A stretch of 64,000 nt of DNA, taken from positions 248,001 through 312,000 of the forward strand of contig NZ_FYAM01000024.1 of the NCBI RefSeq assembly GCF_900185645.1, in the 5' to 3' direction. Positions 47,050-55,688 of this stretch are shown here, one piece after another (the stretch's first letter is position 1; the number at the start of each line of letters is the position of its first letter). The notes under the pieces were generated by a model. It was not told where the DNA came from. It saw nothing but the letters and a program-made list of their open reading frames with translations, and searched no databases. This DNA comes from Clostridium sp. BSD9I1 (GTDB lineage: Bacteria; Bacillota; Clostridia; Clostridiales; Clostridiaceae). A program made the position numbers and the translations under genes.

Positions 47050-48279
47050 TTATTTAAAGAAGTTAATGAACCATACAATATTTGGTATTCCTATTAAATC
47101 TATTAAGAATGCTCCAACTAAAGGTACTATTAAAAATGCCTTAGTGGATGGGCCGTATTTTTCTGTAACAGCTCCCATATTTGCTATAGCATTTGGAGTC
47201 GCTCCAAGACCGTGGCCTGCCATTCCTGATGCCATAACTGCTGCATCAAAATCTTTTCCTAATGCTCTAAATACTACAAATATTGTATATAAAGTTATAA
47301 ATACTACTTGTATAACTACAACTATAAGCATTGGTCCTGCTAGATTTGATAGCTCCCATAATTTTAATGACATAAGAGCCATAGATAAGAATATTCCAAG
47401 AGATACATCTCCTACTAAATCTATAATATAGTGATCAAGTTTCATAAATTTGAATTTATCATTTAAATTTCTAAAAGCAACTGCTGTAAACATTGCTCCT
47501 ACGTATCCTGGAAGTACTGTTCCTGTTTTAGCTATAAAAGCACACACTATAGCTCCTATAGTCATACAAACTGTAATTACTGCTAATTGAACTAAAAATC
47601 CATGAGATGTAACATTTGAAGTTGAAGCTATACCTGCCGCTTCTCTATATGACTCTCCCGAAAATACTTCCACTTCAGTAGGTTTTAATTTATATTTATC
47701 TATTAGATATTTTGCGATAGGTCCTCCTATAAGTCCTCCAGATATAAGTCCAAAAGTTGCTGCTGCCACTGCTACAGTAGTTGCTCCTGCAACTCCTAAA
47801 GATTCTGCTGTAGGTCCAAAAGCTGCTGCTGCACCATGACCTCCTTCCATAGATACAGCACCCATCATTACTCCAAGTAATGGATGAATTCCAACCATTT
47901 TAGCTGAAAGAACACCTATAGCATTTTGAGCTACTGCAAGTATACTACAAAGTATCCAGTAAATTATTAAAGGTTTACCACCCTTTTTAACTAATGCAAA
48001 GCTTCCTCCTAATCCTACTGTTGTAAAAAACGCAATCATGAAAGGTGATTGAAATGTAGTATCCATACTAATGGTAATTATATTACTTTGTTTTAAAACT
48101 AAAGCTAATAGTGAAAATGTTAGGCCACCAATAACTGGTGCTGGAATACAAAATCTTTCAAAGAATTTAACCTTCTTTCTTAAATAATACCCTAAAAATA
48201 ATAACAGTAATGCAACGGTTAATGTGGCAATCATGTCCATCTTAAATGTCAAGATACCTTTTACCATTTCAATTTTCAT
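47050..48279 (-). CDS. gltS: Sodium/glutamate symporter
   Basis: A 409-residue membrane carrier of the GltS family. Features: FCIPAPVIGGLTFSL (about 42-56), SPFMIAFFTTVGLGGSFALVKKGGK, a glycine-rich central loop AVSMEGGHGAAAAFGPT (about 141-157) and the matching second-half motif ASGMAGHGLGATPNAIANM (about 352-370); these two reentrant loops form the transport site. About ten helices. In this region it may import glutamate or release the glutamate made from histidine; direction cannot be told. Confidence 0.93.
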   Translation of the reverse strand: MKIEMVKGILTFKMDMIATLTVALLLLFLGYYLRKKVKFFERFCIPAPVIGGLTFSLLALVLKQSNIITISMDTTFQSPFMIAFFTTVGLGGSFALVKKGGKPLIIYWILCSILAVAQNAIGVLSAKMVGIHPLLGVMMGAVSMEGGHGAAAAFGPTAESLGVAGATTVAVAAATFGLISGGLIGGPIAKYLIDKYKLKPTEVEVFSGESYREAAGIASTSNVTSHGFLVQLAVITVCMTIGAIVCAFIAKTGTVLPGYVGAMFTAVAFRNLNDKFKFMKLDHYIIDLVGDVSLGIFLSMALMSLKLWELSNLAGPMLIVVVIQVVFITLYTIFVVFRALGKDFDAAVMASGMAGHGLGATPNAIANMGAVTEKYGPSTKAFLIVPLVGAFLIDLIGIPNIVWFINFFK

Positions 48280-48394
48280 AAAAATACCTCCTAATATATT
48301 TTATTATTTCACTAATTTATAAAAGCAAAATCCATGCCAATTAAATTTGACTCAATTTTCTATCTTTTCTCAATATTTTCACTTCGTATGCACT

Positions 48395-48422
48395 GCAAAA
48401 TTTGCCGCACTGCAAATTTTGC
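48395..48422. promoter_or_regulatory. Inverted repeat in the gltS / amidohydrolase divergent region
   Basis: GCAAAATTTGC and GCAAATTTTGC are complementary and seven bases... the spacer is CGCACT (six bases). It lies in the 288-base divergent gap and may be an operator or a hairpin; no clear promoters were assigned. Confidence 0.4.
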
Positions 48423-48567
48423 CTATTTCTATTTGCCATTTACTACATATACAAACTAAAAATCAATCAATTGTAAGTTTTTAAAAACCATTGGCATTTT
48501 TAAAAGGAATACTAGTTTTTTTGCAGAATACTGATAATAACTAATATAAATAGAAAAGAGGGTAACT

Positions 48568-49857
48568 ATGGAAGAAAGAATTCTTATTAAAGGAAATATT
48601 AAAAAAGATAAGGAGGTGCATCCAGGTTATATTATTTCAAATCTAAATACAGGTTTAATTGAGGAAATCAAGTTAAATGAAGCCTTTCAAGATGATTTCC
48701 CAGGCAAGGTATATGATTATCCAAATGAATATATAATAGAAGCTGGAGATTTTAATGCTCATTCCCATCCCGAACAATCCATATATACTGATATTGTAGA
48801 TAAGTCTTGGGATCTAGGAACTTGGTGTCGTAATACAATCTATAGATACAGTGTAAAACTACAGCCTGAACATATATATTACGGATGTTTAAGGGCATTT
48901 TCTCGCATGCTTACACTAGGGGTTACATCTGTTATGGTATCTTTTTATTGTCACGGCAATAAAGGCAATACTTTAGATAAAGAGGTATTAAGAGCAGCAA
49001 AAGATACTGGTATTAGACTTTATTTCGGTAGAATGAACTATGATATACTAACTGAAAATGCCTATGAAGCAAAAAAGGATTCTCAAAAGAGCTACTTTGA
49101 AACTCCAGATGAAGCAGAAATGAATTTTTATATGTTATTTGGAGAAATGTGCGATAAGGATATAATCGCTGCTCCTTCCATTCATAGCATACATGCTTCC
49201 ACAAAAGAAGCTATAGTAAAAGGAATTAATTTAGCTTTTGAGAATGGAAAGTATATTCAATTTCATTTGTCAGAAGATAAAGGAGATGTAGATTTATCTC
49301 TTGAGTTATACGGTATGCGTCCACTAAAGTTTTTAGAATCTTTACTTAAAAATAGGGAAGTTAAAAGTCTTGAGCATGTAATTTTATCCGATTGCATATG
49401 GCTTGATGATGAAGAATACGATGTTATTAAAAAATATAACATAAATGTGGTATTAAACCCAAGAATGAATGAAAGAGTAAAAGCTGGTAAAGCTAATTTA
49501 GAAAAATTCCTAGAAATGAATATACCACTGTATTTAGGTACTGATGGAGAAGCTAGTAATGACGATCTATCCATCATCGGAGAACGTAACTTTTTAAAAG
49601 ACAAATTCACAAATATTAATTCTGAAGTAATTAACTCTATTGGTAAAACTCCATTTAAATTTAATCAAGGATATATCGGGACACTTGATAATGGACATTT
49701 TTGTGATATAAAAGTAACTAATAAAGAAGGCTTAGTGTCCGATGTATTTGTAAGTTCAAAGAATGTAGTTAAAGATGGAAATCTACTTACTATGAATATG
49801 GACAAGGACATTGAGACTCCTCTTAAGAATTTATTATCTAAATTATTTGTTGATTAA
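48568..49857 (+). CDS. Metal-dependent amidohydrolase, HutF/deaminase-like
   Basis: A 429-residue TIM-barrel amidohydrolase. Metal and active residues are in place for the deaminase subgroup: His65 and His67 (AHSH), His233 (FHLSE), His270 (LEHVILSD) and Asp326 (LGTDGEASND). The segment WDLGTWCRNTIYRYSVKLQPEHIYYGC...LGVTSVMVSFYCHG (about 81-129) is laid out like formiminoglutamate deiminase HutF and the guanine/chlorohydrolase group. It stands in the histidine region, but HutF would need a formylglutamate hydrolase and none is visible. Other amino- or imino-compounds are possible substrates. Transcribed opposite to its neighbours. Confidence 0.7.
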   Translation: MEERILIKGNIKKDKEVHPGYIISNLNTGLIEEIKLNEAFQDDFPGKVYDYPNEYIIEAGDFNAHSHPEQSIYTDIVDKSWDLGTWCRNTIYRYSVKLQPEHIYYGCLRAFSRMLTLGVTSVMVSFYCHGNKGNTLDKEVLRAAKDTGIRLYFGRMNYDILTENAYEAKKDSQKSYFETPDEAEMNFYMLFGEMCDKDIIAAPSIHSIHASTKEAIVKGINLAFENGKYIQFHLSEDKGDVDLSLELYGMRPLKFLESLLKNREVKSLEHVILSDCIWLDDEEYDVIKKYNINVVLNPRMNERVKAGKANLEKFLEMNIPLYLGTDGEASNDDLSIIGERNFLKDKFTNINSEVINSIGKTPFKFNQGYIGTLDNGHFCDIKVTNKEGLVSDVFVSSKNVVKDGNLLTMNMDKDIETPLKNLLSKLFVD

Positions 49858-49868
49858 AATATGATAAA

Positions 49869-49905
49869 GGCCATCTCACTATTAACTGTGAGATGGCTCT
49901 TCTTT
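49869..49905. terminator. Shared terminator of the amidohydrolase gene and hutH
   Basis: GGCCATCTCAC-TATTAACT-GTGAGATGGCTC, followed on the plus strand by TCTTCTTTT. It lies between two convergent genes. Confidence 0.85.
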
Positions 49906-51449
49906 TAGTGTTCTAATTCAACTACCTTTTCAACTGCTTCTAATAACTTTCCGCTGCTTATTAATTCCGTAGCTTTATCTAATTCTTTATACATTTGTAT
50001 ATCAGTGTCAAATTCTATAAAATTTAAAGCTTCTCTTACTACTTTATATGCTTCTTTAGTTCCTTTTCCAAGTTCAAATCCTTTATCTTTTCTAAAATCT
50101 ATAGCTTGGCATGCTGCCATCATTTCTGTTGCCACTACTCTCTTAGCATTGTCTATTATATCTCTTGCCTTTCTTGCAGCTATTGTTCCCATACTTACTA
50201 AGTCTTCTTGGTTAGCTGAAGATGGAATTGAGTCTACTGATGCAGGGTGAGCAAGAACTTTATTTTCTGATACTAAGGCTGCCGCTGCATACTGAGTTAT
50301 CATAAATCCAGAGTTTAATCCACCATGTTTTGCAAGGAATGCTGGCAAGTCATTTAATTGGTGATTTATAAGTCTTTCAATTCTTCTTTCTGATACGTTT
50401 GCAATTTCTGCTGCTCCAATCCCTAAGAAGTCAAAAGGCTGTGCCATTGGTTCCCCATGGAAGTTACCTCCAGAAATTACATCCCCTTCTCTTGTTATTA
50501 TTGGATTATCTGTAACGGAGTTAATTTCTATTTCAACCTTTTTCTGAACATAATCAATAGTATCCTTGCTAGCTCCATGTATTTGAGGTACACATCTTAT
50601 GGAGTAAGCATCTTGAACCCTAAGTTCTCCTTGTTTTGTTACATAAGTACTTCCTTCAACTAATTTCAATATATTTCTTGCTGTAGCCATTTGTCCTTCA
50701 TGTGCTCTTATTACATGAGTTCTAGGGTCAAAGGCATCTGTAATACCTCTTAATGCTTCCATTGAAAGAGCTGCTACTATATCACTAACTTTTAAAAGTT
50801 CAATTGCATCATATGTTGCTAATGCCCCTGTTGATGTTAAAACTTGAGTTCCGTTTATTAAAGCTAGTCCTTCTTTAGCGTCTAACTCAATCACTTCAAC
50901 ACCTGCTTTCTCCATAGCCTCAGAGCCTGACATTACTTCTCCCTTATATTCAGCTTCACCAAGTCCAAGCATTGGTAAAACCATATGAGCAAGTGGTGCT
51001 AAGTCTCCTGATGCTCCAAGAGATCCTTTTTCAGGTATTTGTGGATGTACTCCTGCATTTAACATTGATATTAATGTATTTAATGTTCCTATTCTTATTC
51101 CTGAATATCCCTTTGCTAATGCATTTGCTCTTGTTAGCATTATAGTTCTTACTATATCTGCAGAGAATTTTGGTCCATATCCACAAGCATGTGAACGAAT
51201 AAGATTTTCTTGTAATGTTTTACAATCTTCTTTTGAGATACTTACATTACAAAACTCACCAAATCCTGTAGTTACTCCATACACTACTCTTTCATTTTCA
51301 ACTATATCATCAATAATCTTTCTTGATTCTAATACACTATTTTTAGCTTCCTCACTTAAAAAAACTTTAGCACCATATCTTGCTACAGCTACTACTTCCT
51401 CTAATGTTAAATCGTTTCCATTTAATATTACTTCTCTTATTTCTTTCAT
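49905..51449 (-). CDS. hutH: Histidine ammonia-lyase
   Basis: Removes ammonia from L-histidine to give urocanate. 514 residues. The self-formed MIO cofactor arises from Ala-Ser-Gly at 146-148 in GSLGASGDLAPLAHM. Tyr in VVYGVTTGFGEF (about 57) and the QEDLVSMG and SSANQED segments (about 412-422) complete the site. Length is standard. It follows the permease and racemase genes in the same direction, so uptake, racemisation and lysis may be one transcript. Confidence 0.97.
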   Translation of the reverse strand: MKEIREVILNGNDLTLEEVVAVARYGAKVFLSEEAKNSVLESRKIIDDIVENERVVYGVTTGFGEFCNVSISKEDCKTLQENLIRSHACGYGPKFSADIVRTIMLTRANALAKGYSGIRIGTLNTLISMLNAGVHPQIPEKGSLGASGDLAPLAHMVLPMLGLGEAEYKGEVMSGSEAMEKAGVEVIELDAKEGLALINGTQVLTSTGALATYDAIELLKVSDIVAALSMEALRGITDAFDPRTHVIRAHEGQMATARNILKLVEGSTYVTKQGELRVQDAYSIRCVPQIHGASKDTIDYVQKKVEIEINSVTDNPIITREGDVISGGNFHGEPMAQPFDFLGIGAAEIANVSERRIERLINHQLNDLPAFLAKHGGLNSGFMITQYAAAALVSENKVLAHPASVDSIPSSANQEDLVSMGTIAARKARDIIDNAKRVVATEMMAACQAIDFRKDKGFELGKGTKEAYKVVREALNFIEFDTDIQMYKELDKATELISSGKLLEAVEKVVELEH

Positions 51450-51514
51450 TTTAAGTTCCTCCCTTTTAGTTATGTATTTATATTAAGTTGTTATCCATAT
51501 TGTTGTAATTATGG

Positions 51515-51540
51515 AAGAAATTCAGCTAAAGCTGAATTTC
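51515..51540. repeat. Short GAAATTCAG-type palindrome
   Basis: GAAATTCAGCT-AA-AGCTGAATTTC, a perfect hairpin just past the permease stop and before hutH. Same family as 1218, 1710 and 29818. Confidence 0.6.
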
Positions 51541-51558
51541 AACCTAATTTATAATTTA

Positions 51559-52869
51559 TTATCCTAACATCGTAGCACCAATTAATCCTGCTATGAATAG
51601 TGGTATATCATAAAATATAAATGTTGGTACACAAGTATCCCAAATATGATCATGCTGTCCATCTACAGATAATCCAGATGTAGGTCCAAGTGTACTATCA
51701 GAAGCTGGTGAACCTGCATCTCCAAGTGCTCCTGCTATACCTAATAAAAGTATGATTGAAGCTGGACTCATTCCAAGCTTTAATCCAAGTGGACAGTATA
51801 TAGCTGCTATAATTGGAATAGTTCCAAAGGATGTTCCTATTCCCATAGTTACAACTAATCCAACTAAGAGCATCAGGAATGCTCCACCAAATTTTCCTCC
51901 AACCATGCCTGCTGTAACATTAACTAGTGATTCTACAGCTCCTGTTTCTCTTAAAACGTTACCATATCCTGCTGCTACAAGCATTACGAAAGCTATGAAT
52001 CCCATAAGTTTCATTCCGCCATCCATAAGCGAATCTACATCTTTCCATACTATGGATTTTGTTAATACCATAATTATTAAACCTGCTAATGCTCCAAGTG
52101 GAAGAGAGCCTGTCTTAAGCTGAACTACAAATGCAGCTACTGCTCCAAGTAATGCTAACCAATGTTTAGGTGTCATTTTTTCATCTACTGCTGCTGCAGC
52201 TTCATCTGCTTGATCCATCATCATTTCTCTATATTCTCTTGGTTTTCTATAGAATATGAATACTGCAAGGAATAAGCCTACAACCATACTTGCTCCGCCT
52301 ATCCACATTACTGATGCAACATCAGCGGTAGTTACGTTAACTCCATTTTGAATCATCTGATCTCTTATAATGTTGTGGAATATGAGTCCAAATCCTACTG
52401 GTAATGTTACATATGGTGCCTTAAGACCAAAGGTCAATGCACAAGCTACTGCTCTTCTATCTATTTTCATCTTATTCATTATAGGAATTAGTGGTGGTAT
52501 TAAAATTGGGATAAATGCAATGTGTACTGGGATAAGATTTTGTGAAAAACAAGCCACAAATGCAATAAGTAGTGTAAATACTATGGCTTTTCCCTTAACT
52601 ACCTTTGCAATTTTCTTTGCAAGTATTGTAGCAAGACCTGTTTTATTAATTGCAACAGCTAATGCTCCAAGTAAAATATAACTTAGTGCTGTTTCTGAGT
52701 TTCCACCCATACCTCCTATTAATGTTGACATGGTTTCTCCTATTGGCATTCCAGCCGCTAGTCCTGCAACTACTGCAGCTATAAGTATTGCTAGCATAAC
52801 ATTGAGTTTTAACAGGCACAGTGCTGCCATTATAATAACGGATATTATAACTGGATTTAATAATAGCAT
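51559..52869 (-). CDS. Na+/H+ antiporter-family membrane transporter, probable histidine permease
   Basis: A 436-residue carrier with about 11-12 helices. IVIATLSYI-type patterns such as GGMGGNSETALSYILLGALAVAI (about 52-74), SQNLIPVHIAFIPILIPPLIP (about 108-128), and the late LGDAGSPASDSTLGPTSGLSVDGQHDHIWDTCVPTF (about 385-420) fit the Na_H_antiport_2 / NhaC-like family. Its position between the racemase and hutH points to amino-acid uptake, most simply histidine. Substrate is inference. Confidence 0.78.
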   Translation of the reverse strand: MLLLNPVIISVIIMAALCLLKLNVMLAILIAAVVAGLAAGMPIGETMSTLIGGMGGNSETALSYILLGALAVAINKTGLATILAKKIAKVVKGKAIVFTLLIAFVACFSQNLIPVHIAFIPILIPPLIPIMNKMKIDRRAVACALTFGLKAPYVTLPVGFGLIFHNIIRDQMIQNGVNVTTADVASVMWIGGASMVVGLFLAVFIFYRKPREYREMMMDQADEAAAAVDEKMTPKHWLALLGAVAAFVVQLKTGSLPLGALAGLIIMVLTKSIVWKDVDSLMDGGMKLMGFIAFVMLVAAGYGNVLRETGAVESLVNVTAGMVGGKFGGAFLMLLVGLVVTMGIGTSFGTIPIIAAIYCPLGLKLGMSPASIILLLGIAGALGDAGSPASDSTLGPTSGLSVDGQHDHIWDTCVPTFIFYDIPLFIAGLIGATMLG

Positions 52870-52891
52870 AATAATTCCCCCTTTTTAATTT

Positions 52892-53734
52892 TTATATGTG
52901 TAAAGTTCCCTCTGCTACGATGGTAACTTTCCCATCCAATTTTATACTTTTTATTTTTCCATCACACCAGCTTGCTTCGACTAAAAGTTTCCCTCCTGGC
53001 TCATTTACTTCTATACTTAAATTTTCTTTTTTATCATAAGACAATGCATAAGCTAAGGCTGTAGTACCTGAAACACAACTTCTTTCCCAAAATAAGCTTT
53101 CAGTTTCCCTTACATATACTAGTGGCTCTAAAAAGTTTTTATGAGCTTCATAAAACATTAGTCCAAAAGCATCTAACTCATCTAAGTTAAGCTCTGATTT
53201 GAACTTTGTAAAGAAGTCTTGCTTATCTTTTATTCCATCGCATGCTATTATAAAGTGAGTTATACCAGGAAGCTCTACCTTCACTATATTTAATGAACCG
53301 TTTTCATAATTAAATTTAAATTCATCTGTACTTACTGGTAGAGGCATATTGATTTTGGAATAAAATTCATTAGATTTTTGGGTAGGTAATACTTCGCATG
53401 AAACCATCTCTTTTGCTCCTGATACCTCTAATTCTACCAAGTATTTATCTTCAATCTTATTTAAACCTGGATAAGAGCTATATACCATATAGGCTGCCAA
53501 AGATCTTGCGGCATTTCCGCAAAACTCCCCACCCATCATTTGAAGTCTTAGAGTTTCCTTTTTCTTACCTTCTTCTGAAACTGGGGTTTCAATAAATCCA
53601 ACTTGTTCTGCGTATATATTTCCATACTGCATTATTTCTTTTGCTACATCCTTATGTATTCTTCTAGGCAAGTTGTCCTTTATAAACACGGTCATATTTT
53701 CTACTGGGCTTATTTTTATAAAACTTAACTCTAT
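52892..53734 (-). CDS. DapF-fold amino-acid racemase, probable histidine racemase (CntK type), AUA start
   Basis: About 280 residues with the DapF fold. The cofactor-free Cys pair is Cys72 (GGEFCGNAARS) and Cys220 (WERSCVSGTTA), counted from the proposed start. From memory, the Staphylococcus histidine racemase CntK uses Cys72/Cys219 and has matching segments (NMT near the N terminus, EQVGFIE, NEFCGNA, SLIWENSCGSG), closer than true DapF. The first ATG (53695) would drop the first beta strand; frame analysis places the start at ATA 53734 with GGGGAGGGG six bases ahead, giving ELSFIKISPVENMTVFIKD. Next to the permease and hutH, it would feed D-histidine into the lyase. Confidence 0.8.
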   Translation of the reverse strand: MELSFIKISPVENMTVFIKDNLPRRIHKDVAKEIMQYGNIYAEQVGFIETPVSEEGKKKETLRLQMMGGEFCGNAARSLAAYMVYSSYPGLNKIEDKYLVELEVSGAKEMVSCEVLPTQKSNEFYSKINMPLPVSTDEFKFNYENGSLNIVKVELPGITHFIIACDGIKDKQDFFTKFKSELNLDELDAFGLMFYEAHKNFLEPLVYVRETESLFWERSCVSGTTALAYALSYDKKENLSIEVNEPGGKLLVEASWCDGKIKSIKLDGKVTIVAEGTLHI

Positions 53735-54168
53735 GCTTGTCCCCTCCCCTCAAATCTTTACCTCATGTTCTACAAGCTTATTATATCATAAACTTCGTCA
53801 AATAATAGTCTATTGTGAATTTTTAAAAAAATAAAAATATTATTATGACTTTATACTTTCATTGTCATCAATTATACAGTATATGCTATAATTTGGGAAT
53901 AGTTTACTTATATTTTCATTGTCTAGCTATGTGTTCTTGTTATAAACGGCTATTTTAGGTGATTTTATCGTCTATAAAACGTCAAATGCCTTTATTAGTT
54001 TTCCAATTTATTAAGCTAAATTCCATCAATTGTAGTTTAAAAAGAAATAAAATATTTCAAATTTTCAACACAATGAAATAATTCAACAATTTATTAAACT
54101 ATTAACTTGCTATCAATGCACTTTTTTAATTCACTATTGCTTTAATTATTTACCACATTAAATTAACA
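53735..54168. other. Gap upstream of the racemase operon
   Basis: AT-rich, no gene. Around 53962-53985 lies TTTTATCGTCTATAAAACGTC, sharing the ACGTCTA/TAGACG core with the gaps before ftcD and folT; it could be an operator for the racemase-permease-hutH unit. The promoter cannot be fixed with confidence. Confidence 0.45.
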
Positions 54169-54239
54169 AATAAGTGCCACCCACATGGCAAGTGGCAAGT
54201 GTTGTTCACTTGCCACTTGCCACATGAGTAGCACTTATT
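54169..54239. repeat. GTGCCAC palindromic repeat, copy 2
   Basis: AATAAGTGCCACCCACATGG at the left end and its near-complement at the right, with TGTTGTTCA in the middle. The stem is interrupted at only a few places. The right end abuts, by one base, the stop codon of the YjiH gene. Confidence 0.9.
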
Positions 54240-55555
54240 CACAGTATAAAGAATGCAATTGGTGCAGTTAATATCAAGGTAAATATAGTTCTTTCAATCC
54301 AAATTATTATTATATCTGTTAAGCTAATTGGAATATCAGTAGATAAAATACATGGTATTGAAGCTGAAAAGAATAATATAGAAGAAACTGATACTACAGC
54401 TATTATAAACTTAGTTACAAGTGGAGCCTGAACTACTAGCATTGCAGGCAAAAACATCTCAGCTATTTCAACTGAAGAAGCCTTGGCTGCTAAAAGTGGT
54501 TCTGGAATCTTTAATGCTAAAGTAAATGGATAAAAAATATAACCCAATACATCAAACACAGGAGTATACTTTGCAAGTACCAATCCTAGAAAGCCTACAG
54601 ATAATATTGAAGGTAGTATTCCCATTGCCATTATAAAACCATCTCTTAAATTGATCTTTATATTTTTCCCAAGTGATACCGAAGCTGATGCTGACTTCAT
54701 AGCTTCATTCCAAGCATATTTAATCCTATTACCCTGTGCAATGGGCTCAGGGTCTCCTACTCCAGTATAATAAGTGCCTGGTTTTTTACTTAGTGGATAT
54801 ATTCTTGCAGTTATTGCAGTTACTATAAATGTAACAATTAACGTAACCCAAAAATACGTATTCCATAGATTCATTATATTCAATGTTTTACATATTATTA
54901 TCATAAAAGTAGCTGAAACTGTGGAGAATCCAGTAGCAATTATAGCTGCTTCCTTCGCTGTATACTTTCCTTCTTTATAAACTCTATTTGTAATTAAAAG
55001 CGCTATAGAATAACTTCCTACGAAGGATGCAACTGCGTCTATAGCAGATCTTCCTGGGGTTTTCCAAAATGGTCTCATAATAGGCTGTACCAATGCGCCT
55101 GTAAATTCCATAAGCCCATATCCTACTAAAAATGCAAGAAATGCTGAACCCATAGGAACTATTACACCTACTGGAATAACTAACTTATTAAATAAGAATG
55201 GCGCCATATCATCTTCAAACATCCAAGCTGGTCCAATCTTAAAGAATATCATAATTCCAACTACAATTCCCATAAGTTTAAGAATAGAAAATACTAAAGT
55301 TACTTTATCTTTATTCCAAGTTTTTTTAACAAAAGGATATAACCCTCCAAGAATTATAACTATAAGTGCATAAATATTGACAAGCCCCGGAGATGCTGCT
55401 TTAATATAGTTTACCATGTGATCAATTGGAATGGTAGAATTGCCTTTGATCTTTATAGGAACAAAGAACATAAATATTCCTATAAGACTGTATACTAGAA
55501 AGCGAAATGCATTAGAAGTATTAGTAGGTGTATTTGTGCCTTTAACTGTTTGCAT
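54239..55555 (-). CDS. YjiH family membrane protein (nucleoside-recognition GATE domain)
   Basis: A 438-residue membrane protein with about 10-11 helices. GATE-domain marks are GAFLAFLVGYGLMEFTGALVQPIMRPFWKTPGRSAIDAVASFVGSYSIALLI (about 135-185) and the later GLVLAKYTPVFDVLGYIFYPF. YjiH proteins are of unknown substrate; the GATE fold is used in nucleoside carriers and spore proteins. Its place between the racemase and the SARP regulator suggests transport of histidine, a histidine product or a signal, but that is inference. Palindromic repeats flank it on both sides. Confidence 0.82.
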   Translation of the reverse strand: MQTVKGTNTPTNTSNAFRFLVYSLIGIFMFFVPIKIKGNSTIPIDHMVNYIKAASPGLVNIYALIVIILGGLYPFVKKTWNKDKVTLVFSILKLMGIVVGIMIFFKIGPAWMFEDDMAPFLFNKLVIPVGVIVPMGSAFLAFLVGYGLMEFTGALVQPIMRPFWKTPGRSAIDAVASFVGSYSIALLITNRVYKEGKYTAKEAAIIATGFSTVSATFMIIICKTLNIMNLWNTYFWVTLIVTFIVTAITARIYPLSKKPGTYYTGVGDPEPIAQGNRIKYAWNEAMKSASASVSLGKNIKINLRDGFIMAMGILPSILSVGFLGLVLAKYTPVFDVLGYIFYPFTLALKIPEPLLAAKASSVEIAEMFLPAMLVVQAPLVTKFIIAVVSVSSILFFSASIPCILSTDIPISLTDIIIIWIERTIFTLILTAPIAFFIL

Positions 55556-55621
55556 ACAATTCCTCCTATAAAATATTAAACTTTATACTATAATATATTT
55601 TACAGATTACAAATATATGAC

Positions 55622-55686
55622 TAGTGCCACCCACATGGCAAATGGCAAGTGCTGTTCACTTGCCACTTGCCACTTGGGTGGCACTA
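55622..55686. repeat. GTGCCAC palindromic repeat, copy 3
   Basis: TAGTGCCACCCACATGGCAA and the opposite arm ending GGGTGGCACTA form a nearly perfect 28-pair stem around GCTGTTC. The right end is two bases from the stop codon of the SARP-like regulator and 66 bases from the start of the YjiH gene. Confidence 0.92.
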
Positions 55687-55688
55687 TT

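Noticed and set aside
53693-53695. ATG at 53695 as start of the racemase gene
   Set aside because: It lacks a ribosome site and removes a conserved N-terminal strand; ATA 53734 fits better.
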